Source of the DNA: Cavenderia fasciculata
Taxonomy: Eukaryota; Evosea; Eumycetozoa; Acytosteliales; Cavenderiaceae
Reading direction: 5' to 3'
Assembly: GCF_000203815.1 (NCBI RefSeq)
Contig: NW_004457723.1
Span: forward strand, 1,844,400 to 1,908,399
DNA length: 64,000 nt
Shown here: one piece after another, positions 1 through 13,239 of the stretch
How the letters are laid out: the number at the start of each line of letters is the position of its first letter
How positions within the stretch are numbered: the stretch's first letter is position 1
The notes under the pieces: model-generated
Told to the model about the DNA's origin: nothing
Databases searched by the model: none
Seen by the model: only the letters and a program-made list of their open reading frames with translations
Made by a program: the position numbers and the translations under genes

Positions 1-3000
1 CAAGCTTGCTGGTACCGTCGGTAGAAGAATGATCTTCACGTAAAAGATCCAAATCACGGCAATTGTAACAGGTTGGACAGATGACATCTGGCATGACAAA
101 CGAGAGACAAGGATCATTGAATTTGGCTTCATCAGAGAATTCTCTGATATTGATCATCTTCATCAAGTTTTTACGGAGTCTTTGGACATTAGAGTAGAGT
201 GAACGATCGAGTGACAGAGTGTGACATACAAACTTGACAAACTCGAGTGATGGATTGGTCATACTCAAATGACTGCCTGGCAAGCTTGGGAAAAGATGTA
301 TAGCATCACTGTGATCCGATACTCTTAGACTTTGAACCATTTGGAAGATTCTATTACAATCGACAACCTTTTCCCATTTGAATGGTTGGAATTTCTCTTT
401 TTCAATTTCATTCCATTGATCTTGTGATGGATTCTTTGATGGTTCTTTTTGTTGAGATGATGATGATGGTTGATCAACATCAATTGTGCCATTATTATTA
501 TTATGATCATCTTGATTGGTTTGATCCTTTTCCTTTTCCTTTTCCTTTTTATCAGATGAAGAAACCATTCTTTCCATTTCCTTGTCAATAGTTTGAGAAT
601 AAATATGAAGTTTACGAATGTAATCAGAGATGACAAGCAAGAAAGAGGTTTGGAGTGACTGTGGTAGGAAATCTGAAATATTCCAATGTGATTCCAATTT
701 ACCGTCAATAGTGTCGGGGGAGTGATTTCTTCTTTTCTCTGTGGAACCTTCTAATTCTTCTTCTTCCTCTTCTTGTTCTTGATCCTTTTCTTCTTCAACT
801 GATACACCAGAATAGTTACTGCTATCCATCCATAAAAGATTGTGCCAACATTTAACTGGTTTGATGTTTAACCAAGAAAAGAGTTCTTTCTTTTTGATGA
901 CAGCTAGAATGTATTGGCAGTAGGCCTTTGCATCTTCGACCGTTTGTTTTTGAGTACAAATGATTAATTTGTTAAAGTTGCCATAGATGATTTTAGCACC
1001 TAGTTTCTTGAATTCAAACACCAATTGAAGGAACACCTTTTTCATGAGACCGTGGAGTGTACGATGTAGGATGGGATCGTAGAGTCCAGAGTAGGGTGAA
1101 CTAATCCATCTGTAAAAGTGGGTCAATAGGATGGATGGGTATTGGTGAGCACGTTTGTTGCCCATGACGAGATCCAATGACCACTTGGTCACTAACTTTC
1201 TAAGAATGTTAAATTCCTTGTCACAGCTGTTGAGATGTGTCATTTGTTTGTTGTTGAGTCTTGACGGGGCCTGTGTTGGTGTTTGCTGTTGTTGCTGCTG
1301 CTGGTGTTGCAGTTGTGATGCTTGGGTGAATATAGTTGGGTCACCATTATTTAGTTCACCTCCAATGATACCTTCAATGTCGGCAAGATGAGCAGACTCG
1401 AGGATAGTGTTGACTGCCAGATTGGCAAGATCGAGTTCAAAGCAAACGGTGCTGTAAGAGTCGGGTTGATTGATTTCAATCTTGGGTAGTTCCTCGTGGA
1501 ATTTAGCATCGTCTTCTTCAGTTCCTCCAAGGTCGGGAGAGTTGGAGTAGGACATCCAGAGTAGGTGACTCGAGTCGGTCAACAGTCTCGAAAACTCGGT
1601 GTCAGTGACCATTTGGGCATAGTCGCCACCTACAAGATTGCCAATTGGAATGTTGGAGTAACGGGCCATACCGACATAATGCATCCACCATTTATCAACC
1701 TCTTCGTATCTCGTGGCAATTGGCTTGATGCAATGCACCTCCCAATTGAATGGCGAGTAGTTGGAGTCTTGGTCGTGGTATGGCATGGCCACCTTGGGGA
1801 ACTCTCGCAATGCTGGAATGTCGCGTTTCATAAACTCTGAGCACTGGGTAATAACAATGGTAGCACCTCTACGAGCACCAATATAAACTTGCAGCTGTGC
1901 ATTGACCAATTTCTTGGCCCCATCAATCGACTTTCCAATCTCTAATGAGAATTTAACGTTTGGATGTTTTTCAGAGAGTGAGTTGAGTAGCTTGTCACTG
2001 ATATTGTGGCTAGTGTACGGGTTGGCATAGATGATGGTGGCAGTATGATTGTGCGAGTAGAATATAGCATAGACACCATCTTTACCATCCTTTTTGGCGT
2101 TGGCATAGACATAGATGGTGTGGAAGTTTTGTTGAGCCAAATAGCTTTGTTGCTTGTCTGGTCGATTTTGGATATCTTCGAGTTGATACTTGGTGTTGTT
2201 GTTGTGGACAGTCTTGAGGTCAGCTCGCACCATTGCAGCGACACAACCAACTTGGATGATGGCACGTTGATCGAGTTCCACCTTGGTCTCATAGACACCC
2301 TCTGTGTCGGGGTCTGTAAAGATGTTGCTGATCGATCTAGACTGTGTGATATAGTCTTCTTCAGACATGGAATTACGTGTCAGATACAATCTCTCTTTGG
2401 AACGTGGTGGTGCTACCAACACCTTTTTGGCGCCTTCAAGAGGTGGTTCCTCACTAAAGCTGTTGATGTAAAACACTCTGTTGACCTGCACCTTGATTGG
2501 AACAATCATGTCTCCAATCAAAGACCAAAAGATAAACACGCCAACTGCTCCACTCGGTTCAATCGAAATGACTTGCCACAATCCCTTCTTGACTGCTTCG
2601 TTTTGCGTAGAGAATTGTTGTGCCAAGTGTCCAACACGGTTTTCTTCGCCTGTAAATCGACCCAACTTCTTTGCTTTGATTCGTTCTCTTAACTTTCTCC
2701 ACTCTTTCTTTTTACAAGATAACCATCCACTGAAATTATCTTCCATCTTTGGTGCCTTTGAAATGGTTGGTCTTGCGGCAGCAGAGGTCGCGTCAACCGT
2801 AGAATCACCCTTTTTGAAAAAGTCTGTAATGGATTGTTGCTTTATCTTTTTCTTTGATTTCAATTGAACTTGCTCGTCCTCTTCATCATCATCATCATCA
2901 TCATTGTCATCATCATCCTTATCCTTTGGTTGATGATCTTCATCATCTGAATCAATGACTTGAATCTTTGCTCTCTTTTTGTGCTTGGTAAAGACTGGCT

Positions 3001-6000
3001 TTGGAAGATGTGCGAATCTCTTGTCAAACATCGATTCCATATCCACCTCTCCTGCTGCAGCACCAGTATCCGCCTCTCCTGGTTTCTGTGCAGAAAAGAA
3101 AGATGTGATGGATGTTTGTTTACGCAACTCTGTCTGTTTTTTTAGTTCCTTTAAAATCCAGTCGGGATGGATAACACGTGGAACAGGGTTGGAAACATTT
3201 TGGAGTGCAGCAGGAATGGTAATCATCTTTTGAATGACACCACTTAGACGTTGACGATAATAGTCCCAATCGATAATATCCTTTAGTTGACTATACCCAT
3301 TAGTCCATTTCTTGAGGAAAAACGCTCTTTTATCTTCATCAGTTTTAAAGATTTCAACTGGAATTGTTCTTTCTGTTACTGGTGCTCCATGTGGTTTCTA
3401 AAATAAATAAATAAATTAATAAATAAATAATTAAATTTAAATTATATTTCTTTTTTTTTCTTTATCTTTTTTTACATACACAAGAAATAATATAACTTGT
3501 AAATAAACCAGCATCTTTAACAATTTCATCACCAAGGAATTCACACATTTTACGAGCAGTACCAATGGCACTACTCTTTTGACCTTCGTATTCTGTGAGT
3601 TTTCTACTCATCTTGCTACTCTCTGTAATTAATCTAATCAACTCGTCTTCTTCGTATCCATCGGCATGACTGTCCAATAGATCAAGCCAACGATTAGCAG
3701 TGGTTGCAATAGCATTGTAACATGATTCCAAACTATCACCCTTCATGAAATATTGGAACAACTCTGTTTGGAATGATTTAATTAATTCCAACTCTCCTCT
3801 TCTTTTAACTTCAAAACCTTTAAGTTCACAAATTCCTCCTTGTTTGTTAAATACTACATATCTCTTTTTTAACTTTACATCTGAAAGAAAGAAAGAGTGA
3901 GTATAAAATATCTATATTTATCTATTTATCTATATATTTGATATTTACCTTTTTCTTTACCAGTAGGAATAAACATACAACCATAAGGACCATCAGATTC
4001 AAATTGAATACTACATTCATTACGAATGGTATAGGTTTTTGTGATGGGGTCATATTCTTGGTATTGATGATTGGTAAAAGATTCGGCAACCTTGTCATTC
4101 AAAAGAACGTTGAGGAAATTAAACTTTTTAGTTTTACCTCCTTTGGTTTTGAAAGCAAACTCTTCTGGGAATCGTTCTGGCAAGATACACCAAATACCAT
4201 CGGTATCCAATTCAAGAGGTCTACCCAATTGTTCGACAGATTCACGAGCATTCTTGATAATGTTTGAACCAGTGTGTGTTACGATACCGGCCATCTCCAT
4301 TGAATACCATCTCGAACCCTTTCTCATTACGTAACCATAGAAAGAATTGAGAATACACTTGTGAGCAAGTTGCATCGATTCGTACATGACCACCATACCA
4401 ACACATTTCTGGTAGTCGTGACTACCACTTGCACCCTTTTGAGATTGATCCAAATTATTTTTCCATTCACTATGCAACGCCTTGTATTCATACCGACGAT
4501 CTCTAAATAATTTAACAGTATCTACATAGAATGAATTCTCTCTCATACAAACTGTATCTGATCTAATTTCACTTGAAACTATATGATTTTTTTTATATAC
4601 TTTTCTATAAAAAATAATATATTAATATATATGCTCTCTTTGAGAAGAAGATATATCTATATCTATATCTATTTCTATTTACCTTGAATATTCTTTTAAT
4701 CTCTTTTTTAATAATATATTTTGTTCTTCATTTGGTAAATCATTAAATGATTTTTGTTCACCATTGAAAACATGATTCTCATATTCCAATTGTTGTAAAA
4801 TTAATTTATATTCACTTGATGTTGCTGGAATATAATCTCCTCTCCATTGCCAATTTAATGTTCTTTGACTAAATAAATAAAATTAAATTAATAAATAAAA
4901 TAAACTATTTCTATTACTATTCTATTATATTATTGATATTTACCAATTACTTTCAGGTTTGTTATAAACACAGGTGGCACAATATTCTTCACTTACCATA
5001 CTGGTAGGTTGAAGACGATTGGTTAGGATAATATTTGGATACATGGCAGATACATCAAGATGGTAGATGAGTGGATTACTCATTGAATTAGGTTCGTTTC
5101 GGAGATGAGTGAGACGATCGAGAATATCTTGACGAATGGATTCATAATTGACAATATCATTCTTGTCGGTGAGTTCAGCTTCCTTCATGGCTTGGTTGAG
5201 AATACGGTCAATGTTTTTAATGTGTTCGTTGAGTGCGTTGACATCGAGATTGAATTGAGTTGGAACGTCGTATCGGAAAATACCACATTCAAGACATTCG
5301 ACGTGACCACCGACATAGGTCTCAGTCTCTAGTAAATGACCTTTGTAAAACTTGCGATTGTCTTCGATATGTTTGTTGGGGTAGATGACATTGACACGGA
5401 ATGCTTCAGTCATGAGCAGTGCCTCACATAGCGAGCCGGACCCTTTACGGAGCACATCTTCGGGGTTGTAGGGGATGATGTTACAGAGCGAAAAGATGAA
5501 TGGATGGACATAGGTCATGTACAAGTAGTAGGTACCGACCGTGTCAGAGACAGAGTAGTTGGCAAGTGTCTCGGGGTCGTCGCGTGCCGCCGTGATCATC
5601 TCTTCGGCGTCAATCTCGACTGGGTTGTAACGCAGTTTCTTTCGGATAACCTCTTTGAGACGATGTGAGCCGTGGGGGAGGTACGAGTCACGCTTGACCC
5701 AGTAAAAGGCGTCCATGTGGACGGCTGTACGACCGCGGTACTCGTCTTGCTTGTTGCGCACGCCAATCTCGCGGAACATGTCCAGTCCGTGGACGAGTGC
5801 ACGTGCTTCGATAAACGGCCAATCGAAACTGTCACCATTGTATGTCACAAAGATGTGTGGACGGATCTGACGCACATGCGAAAAGAACTTGACCAGCAAG
5901 TCACGTTCATTCGGCTCGTTAAACACCTGGAACGGACCCTCGTACTCTGGTTTGGGTGTGTACTCAAAGTCACCAACATCGGCACTCACAATCGACCTGT

Positions 6001-7132
6001 TGGTGATGAGGAAACCCTGGCGATCGACCATATACGAGATCATCATAATCTCGTCATACTCGGCGTTTGAAAACTTGAGTGGCAAATGCGTCGTCTCGAT
6101 ATCAAACGCCAAAACACGTGGGTCGGGACGGTCGACACGTTCGTGCAACACTCGTACCGTCGTGGGCATAGTTGGCGACTCTTTGGTGATTTCATACCAC
6201 AGACCGACACGGATCTCCAAGTCGATGGCGCCACGTTGGTAGTAGGTAACATCGCTCTCACGCATATCCATAATATACTCGGTTGCCGATTTTAGCTGGT
6301 GATGTTGTTTCTTGCTATTATGACTGCTCGTACCCGACATGGACGATATACTATTGTACTTGGAGTATGGGTCTTCGTAGGCCTCGGTCGTCGACACTCT
6401 AATCTTATTCTTTTTAATAATTGGTATCAACTCGTTTCTAATCTCCATCAATGTTTGAACATTAAAGAATCTAATCTTTAAATATACTTTTTTAATTCCA
6501 GATAAATGATTTTCCTAAAGTAAAACAAATCAATCAGTTAGTGAATTGCAAAATGACAAAAAGAGGATATATGTACATACCAAATCCAAATCTTCTTTTT
6601 CACAAGCTTCAATACCTGCAATCTTATTTTCATACTTTCTCTTTAGATATGATTCAACTTCAGATTGATGTCCTTCTTTAACAAAGATATAAAAGTATGG
6701 ATTATAAATGATCCATTCTCTAAATGCTGTTGCATCCTAAAAATATTCACAAATATTGTTAGTATATATATTATATATATTAAGATTATTGAATATGTAT
6801 CTTACATCTTGAATGAAAACCAATTCCAAAGATGCTTTGTCAACTCCAGTTTCTTTGTCGCGTGTCGAACTTGGATTTATGTTGATGAGCCAACCATGTC
6901 TAATTTTGACCCATTCATCATCTTCATCTACATCTATCTTTGAGGTTTGTTGTTGTTGTTGTGTTGATGATGATACAGTAGCTAGATCATCGTCGTCAAA
7001 GATAACCTCCAAATCGCTGTCATCGTCACTTTCATCAGAATCATCAGCCTTTTTATACATTGCTCTATTACTATAATAACTAGAGTCTTTGGCAGCATTG
7101 CCATTGCCTTGCTGTTTAGACGAGTATCCCAT
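1..7132 (-). CDS. pole: DNA polymerase epsilon catalytic subunit (partial, C-terminus beyond window)
   Basis: This is the catalytic subunit of the leading-strand replicative polymerase, family B. Seven exons join in frame: 6806-7132, 6581-6736, 4944-6515, 4683-4868, 3949-4604, 3480-3880 and 1-3397. Together they give about 2230 residues, near the usual full length of about 2250-2300. Visible motifs are the 3'-5' exonuclease Exo [11 protein letters not shown], Exo II-type [12 protein letters not shown], polymerase motif [20 protein letters not shown] and motif [10 protein letters not shown]. The conserved stretch [13 protein letters not shown] spans the exon 6/7 join and confirms that splice. 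The long last exon holds the inactive C-terminal polymerase half, including acidic and Gln-rich inserts. It ends near position 1 in a zinc-binding motif with CPTCYNC, so only the extreme C-terminus is missing. The start ATG precedes an acidic N-terminal extension. The neighbour on the 5' side is a membrane protein gene on the same strand. Confidence 0.95.
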
Positions 7133-7498
7133 CTTCTTTCCTTCCTTTCAACTCTCGTATTATATTATACTATTATCGATCGATTATAATCTTCCCAATC
7201 AACGACACTTAAGTAGTTGATAGTTTATAAACCTTTAATAGTACTAGTGAGTGAGTGAGTGAGTGAGATTAGTTGGGTTGTATTGTATTGTTGTTGGTAT
7301 AAATATAAACTAACTAACTAAGTAATGAGTAAATCGATAAGCTGACTTAGTTCATTCACAAATTTTCCCTCCTTTTTTTTGGAGGACAAAAAAATAAATT
7401 AAATTCAAAAACTTGAAGGTTGCAGGTTTATTTTTAAAAAAAGAAAAGAATAAATAAGATTTTTAAAAGTATTATAATTATTAATATTATTTAAGAGT
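7133..7498. other. Intergenic spacer with GTGA repeat
   Basis: This AT-rich spacer lies between the pole start and the end of the next minus-strand gene. It contains a short (GTGA)n run near 7247-7267 and T-rich tracts near 7365-7380. It should carry the pole promoter. I see no gene in it. Confidence 0.6.
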
Positions 7499-8481
7499 TT
7501 AAACTTCTTGGTATCCACGATATGGAGTACCGCTAATTTTGCCTTTGATGTAGTATACACCATCTTTGATCAATGCACCAAATCCAACCCAGAATGTCTT
7601 GTTGGGGAAGATATCAGATCCATGGTGATGTCTAATCTTCCAGTTGACAATTGATCCAACTAGAATATATACTGTTGCTGATACCAATAAACTAAAATAA
7701 TATTATTATTATTAATATCGTGTCTACACACCATTGTTATTATTGATTGATTTACATACATAATAATAAATATCCAACCACCTCCAATTCCAGAGGATTT
7801 TGGTGATTCTGGTGGACATATCATGGTCATTTCAATGACTGGAAGACAATTACCATCGACAGCACCGACGACTTGAGTTACATTTGAACATCTAATGTTT
7901 ACGGTAGTAGTACGGTTATTACCATTTGGACAAACACCACTAGTTGTTTCGTAGACAATAGCTACACCTCTACCTCCATCGGCAATATCAGTAAATGTCA
8001 TTTGATCCAATTCACCAAAGTTGGTTAAACCACCAGCTTTACCCTTTTGGCATACACTAACATCCTATTAATAGATTATTAAGTTAGATCCAACTTTAAA
8101 TAATATATTGATTTATGTGGAAGATTAAATTATACATACTTGAGTAGATTTTACACATTCATTTACAAGTCCGCATACATTGAAATAATAGATATTACCA
8201 CTATTTGATGTTACTTGGTATCCTGCAGCAGCTCTAAAAATAATGAAAGTGAATCAAATATTTGTGTCAGTCAAATCCATTATTATTATAATGTCCTCCT
8301 ATGTTGAACATGCATATAAACTATCTATTTTGTAGATAAACACATACGAATTTGTAAGATTTGATAGATTAAATCCATTATATGTACAATCAACAGAGTT
8401 TGTTGCAAATATAGATGCCCTTGAAAAAGAGGCACTCAACATCACTACCATGATGCTTAAATATAATCGTAAATTAAACAT
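7499..8481 (-). CDS. Type I membrane protein with M6P-receptor-homology/Atg27-like lumenal domain
   Basis: Four exons join in frame (8348-8481, 8140-8233, 8064-7760, 7691-7499) to encode about 240 residues. The N-terminus MFNLRLYLSIMVVMLSASFS is a clear signal peptide. The lumenal part has regularly spaced cysteines (CTYNGF, VCGLVNECV, VCQKG, VCPNG, RCSNV, NCLPV, MICPP), as expected for disulphides of an MRH-type beta barrel. A single hydrophobic segment (IFIIMLLVSATVYILVGSIV) follows and is split by the last intron. The short cytosolic tail ends PYRGYQEV, where the tyrosine could act as a sorting signal. Known proteins of this architecture (cation-dependent M6P receptor, Atg27) cycle between Golgi and endosomes. 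I infer the same location. I cannot decide between an Atg27 orthologue and another MRH receptor. Confidence 0.7.
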
Positions 8482-9062
8482 TCTCTCTTCTATTCTTTTT
8501 AAATATATATACTGTTTTTTAGATGTTGTGTGTGTGTGTGTGTGTGTGTTGTGTAGTGGTATCGAATAAACGAGAAGTCGTTGTTTGTTGTGAATAAAAT
8601 GGGGGGTGAAGGCCGAAGGGGATAGATATTTAGGGGCTTTTCTCGAGAAAAGTCAGACTTTTGATTGTGTTTGTGCTATTTACAAAATAAAAAAAGATAA
8701 TACTTTATGTTGTGTTGTATCTCTCTTGTATACCCAAGATAATGAAATGAAATGAAATGATGTTGTCAGATCTGCTTTCTAATGAAAAAAAGAGTAAATC
8801 AAACAAGACTTCGTCGGAATCTTCCTCCTACAAAAGCGTAGGAGGCTCGATTTTTTTTTTACGATTTTTCGCGTGACTAATGTTTTGTTTTTTGGGGCGA
8901 GGATGGTCGGAAAGGGGCAATACTAGTTTGAACACGAAAACCATCAATTATTTATAATTATCCCTTGAATGGCCTGGTGGTTCGGAAATATAAGTTCCTT
9001 AAAAAAAAATAGGATTTAATTTATTATTATTTTATTACATTATTGTGATTGTGTTGGTTTGT
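8482..9062. other. Intergenic spacer with GT run and two palindromes
   Basis: No coding region is seen. The spacer has a (TG)n run near 8525-8549, a 16-bp perfect palindrome at 8637-8652 centred on CTCGAG, repeated GAAAT units near 8746-8760, and a hairpin at 8824-8845 (8-bp arms, 6-nt loop). It separates the 5' end of the M6P-receptor-like gene from the 3' end of the GTPase cluster. Confidence 0.6.
8824..8845. repeat. Short perfect hairpin
   Basis: CCTCCTAC at 8824-8831 pairs exactly with GTAGGAGG at 8838-8845 across a 6-nt loop. T-rich sequence follows it. This could be an RNA hairpin in a 3' tail or chance. The function is unknown. Confidence 0.5.
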
Positions 9063-11211
9063 TTATCTTTTTCCAATAGTCAAAGGACCCAAACTAACAA
9101 ACCATCCTCCTCCTCCTCCTCCTGTATTACTTTGAGCTTTTTGTAAAGCACTATTTAATGAAACCACTTTGGCAGACAAGATATCCATTTCATTTTTGAA
9201 TCCAGTTTGTTGAGCTGCCATGTTGGTGTTGTGTGTTGCCTCGGCTTGAATGATTCTATTGTCATAGTCTATTCTTTGTTGTTCCATATCTTTGGCAAGT
9301 TGGGTCATATTCTCTTCATGTTTCTTTTGAATCGATGCAATAGTATGTGAAAACTCTTTGACTTGGTTGTCAAAGGTGACCTGCAGATCTTTGCATTTTT
9401 GATCAGATTCTCTGAGTTTGGTTTGATACATTTCGTTGGCTTCCCTTTTCTCGACGAGTTCTTTTTCAGATTCCCTAAGTTTCTTGAATTGCTTGATGTT
9501 TTTAGTGACAGATGCTTCAAATTCACTAATGACAGCATTCTTGGCTGGACCAATCGACTCTGCTAGAAACTCTGCCTTTAATAGATCCAAAGCAGCCAAC
9601 ATGTCAACAACATTGCATGAAATGTTATTGAAACAGTCTCGAAAGAATATTTCAGACTTTGGTTGCAAGACCCTGGTGCACTGCTCTCTTGACTGTTTTT
9701 CATTCTCTGTCTTTATCTCTCCAAGTATTCCATCAATGATTGTAATTTGATCGTTTCCTTCCTGATCCTTTGATTTCAATTTTACATAGTCGTTCCTTGA
9801 CCAAAACAGCGATATGCTCCAATTCAACACGATCAACCAAATGACCAATTGAATCATTGACAATATTATTTGTTTGGTCGATAATGCCAGAGTGGATATT
9901 TAATAATGTTTCATATTCCACTGGGAGAGGTTTCTTTGTCAATTGAGCAATCATTTCCTTTTTATAGAAACGCTCTGCTTGTTCAATTGTAGAATTGATT
10001 CTAATCTTCATCGTACTTCCCCAAGTACTTTCCAAAGTTGGAATAATATTTGGATCATTTACAGCTATTGTATATAATTCAACTAAATAGGTAAATGCTA
10101 AATAATAATAATAATATAGATTTTTGTTAGAAAACGTTTGTTCATTTATAAAATAAAAGAAATATATTAATCAATTTAATTTACATACTTATAGCATCAA
10201 TTGGTAAACCATTGAATCCAGTCTTTTCAATCAAACCATCAATCAGGAATTCGACCAGGCCATTTGAGAAACGAATTCGGGGTTCAAGTCTCTTGCGTCG
10301 GTAGTATCCATTGTTCTCAAGATTTCACCGCTGGAGCTAGGTGTTGCAGTAGTCTTGACTTTAAACGACTTGAAGCAAGTGAGCAACACCTGTTTGACTT
10401 GATTACGAGTAGTTTCTTCTGGAGGAGGTAAAAAATTCATATTGGTTGTCATCAAATTATTCATATACTGTTGAGCAGTGACAGTTTGTTTGTCAATCGA
10501 TGGTGTGAGATAGAAATCTCTCAACACCCAAACAAAGTGTGGCATATGATTGACTAGATGTTGTGGATTATCGATTTTCTCTCCTTCTTTGATTTTTAAT
10601 CTTGTGAAAAGATTAGTTACAACACTATAAAAGATAGATAGATAGAGAGAGAGAATAACAGTATTTGTTAATTACAATTGATTGTTGGAGAGCAGGGTAT
10701 ATATATATATATATTTAACTTACGCAAGTTTATCTAGGTCGTTAGCATTTGGAAGACTGAGACTATTATATACAAATGTACTAGATAATAGACAGCTGAG
10801 TAGAAAGATAGACATGTCATGATTGGTATTGGTGCTCGTTTCAGCCGATCCGATACCTTCACAATCCATCAATATGACACCCATACCTTTATGTTCTGGG
10901 ATGTGTGTTGCTATCCAGATACCATGTGTACACGGTTCAGTTTCATTACCAAGGGAAAAGGCATTACTTGATCCTAACAATCTACTGATGAGGTATGACT
11001 TGCCCGAACGGAGGAGACCATTCACCGACAATACAGAGATACGTTGATTGCCACATTGATCTCTAATCAGTTCCAATGCAGCACGATTTACTACTAGCTT
11101 TGTTCTTGGTCTACTTGTTTTAACTAGTTTATTATCAACTAAATCATAGTTGTCTGGGTACACTAATGGTATTGATGTAGGAGGTTGTGCTTTTGAAAGT
11201 GTGCTCATCAT
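9063..11211 (-). pseudogene. Guanylate-binding-protein-like large GTPase, copy A (two frame breaks)
   Basis: This is the most complete member of a tandem cluster. Exons 11211-10724, 10624-10189 and 10097-9063 join in phase. The N-terminal GTPase has the GBP-type P-loop GLLRSGKSYL, a G3 element MDCEGIG and the family-typical RD element WVLRDFYLTP. The C-terminal half is a long, charged helical region ending in a poly-Gly stretch and GPLTIGKR. GBPs bind guanine nucleotides, oligomerise and coat membranes or pathogens in animals. In amoebae the role is unknown. Two 1-nt frame changes are needed, one near 10262 (just after the residues FVSQM) and one near 9775. Both are supported by similarity to copies C and D on either side of each break. 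If they are real the gene is dead. If they are assembly errors it encodes about 650 residues. Confidence 0.75.
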
Positions 11212-11560
11212 GAAAGATACAAAAAAAATCGAAAAAAATTAAATAATTAAATAATTAAAATAATAATAATAATAATAATATAATGGTGATACTACTTCTA
11301 CTATATTATAGTATTATTAAATACAATTATGATTAAATTTAGAAAGATAGATTTATAAACCAAAATCTATCCTCAAAAAAATAAGTTTGTATTGATCGTA
11401 CTTTTAATTTTACCATAAATACTAGTACTAGAAATCCAAGTTTGGCAACCTGGTTTTTTAAATCTGACCTCCTAAGAAAGTATTATTTTGGAGGATTAAA
11501 TAAATAGTACCTATCATCTCTTTAATATTATCGTTGATTGGATTGATGAATTGATTTTTT
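11212..11560. other. Upstream spacer of GTPase copy A, duplicated elsewhere
   Basis: This AT-rich sequence contains an (AAT)n tract followed by a stretch reading roughly 'tttataaaccaaaatctat'. It is recognisably similar to the sequence upstream of copy B (13240-13560) and to 12150-12300. It is a candidate promoter region and part of a segmental duplication. No gene is seen. Confidence 0.55.
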
Positions 11561-12160
11561 ATTTGGAACCAATATTCCATTATTAATCAAAAGTTTAAGA
11601 TGCTTCATTTTAGAAATGAAATTTGGATAGAGTTAATGGTCACTGACAGTTTCCATGCCATAGGATAATGTCAATCGAGTTGGTTGGAATTTTAATAGAT
11701 CTTGCATTGAGTCGTATATTCAAATCCTAGAGGAAATACATCGTGATCTCCCAATACTCTATTGAGCAGGTATGATTTTCCCAACTTCATACCATTCACC
11801 GAAACAACCGATACTGGGTGATTACGACATTTAAATCAACCATTGCTATAGAGGATGGATAGATGAATCCTAGGTTGATCAGCTCCTGCTTCTTTGCATC
11901 ATGATCATTACAACTAAACAGATAGATAGATAGATACTGAGCAAACAAAAGATAGTCATGTCAGGTCAGTTATTGTATTGGAACTTCTAAGACCTTGAGT
12001 ATCTTCAAATATGTGTGACACGTTTGCAGTGATCTCTAATCAGTTCTACCTGTTTTAACCAGTTTATTACCAACTAATCATAGTTGATTGAATGCACTAA
12101 TGGTATTATTGATGTAGGAGGTTGAGTTTTTGAAAGTGTGTCCATGATGAGAATAAAAAA
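11560..12160 (-). pseudogene. Decayed GBP-like GTPase fragments
   Basis: Pieces of nucleotide similarity to the neighbouring copies remain, but there is no open frame. 11570-11700 resembles the middle exon of copy C around 13990-14150. 11730-11840 resembles the copy C P-loop region near 14640-14750. 12020-12150 resembles the N-terminal coding start of copies A and B, ending in a relic start codon near 12147. The order and gaps show internal deletions. It is best read as a dead copy. Confidence 0.65.
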
Positions 12161-12650
12161 TTGGAAAAAAAGAAATAATTAAAATAATAATTAAAATAAT
12201 AATAATAATAGTAGTAGTAATATTAAAAATACAATTATGATTGAATCAATTTTAAAAAAAGATAGATAGATTTATAAACCAAAATCTAACTCAAATATAT
12301 AGATGATTTTAAATGGTATTGATCTTTTTGGTACAAAACTAAAAATAAATAAATAAAGTATATAAATAAATAAATTTGTATTATATAATTAACCTTTATT
12401 TTAACAAACAATAGGATTAAAAAAATAGGTCAAGTGAAAGGAGTTAGGGTTAGGGTTAACATGTACTGATCTGCTGCTTTGATTGATATGATCTTTTAGA
12501 TTTCAATATCGATCTACATCTCTCGTGTGAGCTTCTTCTTCTTTTGAATCTTCCAATGGCACTTTTGCTTGGTATGAGCTAAAAGAGAGAATAATAAGAG
12601 AGAGAGAGAGAGAGGGAGTTAAAAAGACATGATCTTATCTCGATAAGAGT

Positions 12651-12710
12651 GTTTGTTTGTTTGTTTGTTTGTTTGTTTGTTTGTTTGTTTGTTTGTTTGT
12701 TTGTTTGTTG
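12651..12710. repeat. (GTTT)n microsatellite
   Basis: About 15 uninterrupted GTTT units lie between a relic and a truncated GTPase copy. Confidence 0.95.
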
Positions 12711-12795
12711 AGGAACTTACGTAAGTAAGATTGGTTGATGATTATCGCATCGTTGTTGTGATTAAGTTGTACAACTAAACAGATAGACAGATACA

Positions 12796-13239
12796 TTATA
12801 ATAGGCAACTGAGTAGAAAGATAACCATTTCAGTTATTGAATTGGTATTTCCTTCGAGACCTTGAGTGTCGACCAATAGGACACGTTTGCCGTTGTGCTC
12901 TGGGATGGTGGTTGCCATCCAGATATCACTCCTCACCCAATCTGGTTCGACTGAGCATCCAATTTGAAAGTTATTTCTCGGTCCAAGTAAACAACTTATG
13001 TATGATTTGCCTGAACGGAGAATACTATTCGGAGATGTGGGTTTGTCAGCCAACATGACAGAGATACGTTGATTGCCACATTGATCTCTAATCAGTTCCA
13101 ATGCAGCACGATTTACTACTAGCTTTGTTCTTGGTCTACTTGTTTTAACTAGTTTATTATCAACTAAATCATAGTTGTCTGGGTACACTAAAGGTATTAT
13201 TGATGTAGGAGTTTGTTCTTTTGAAAGTGTGCTCATCAT
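12796..13239 (-). pseudogene. GBP-like GTPase, copy B (N-terminal fragment)
   Basis: The first ~60 residues are nearly identical to copy A (VVNRAALELIRDQCGNQRIS). A diverged P-loop region SILRSGKSYISCLLG and a G3-like VDTQGLEG follow. The frame ends after IFLLSCLL, and the rest of the GTPase, the RD element and the helical half are absent downstream, where only spacer and the GTTT microsatellite are found. It is a 5' fragment and unlikely to make a working GTPase. The promoter-side sequence matches that of copy A, so a transcript is possible. Confidence 0.7.

Noticed and set aside
2006-2692. A 228-codon plus-strand frame over the pole last exon
   Set aside because: The minus strand here encodes continuous conserved Pol epsilon sequence. 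The plus frame has no recognisable features.
12651-12710. The GTTT array as a regulatory element
   Set aside because: It is a simple microsatellite with no sign of function.
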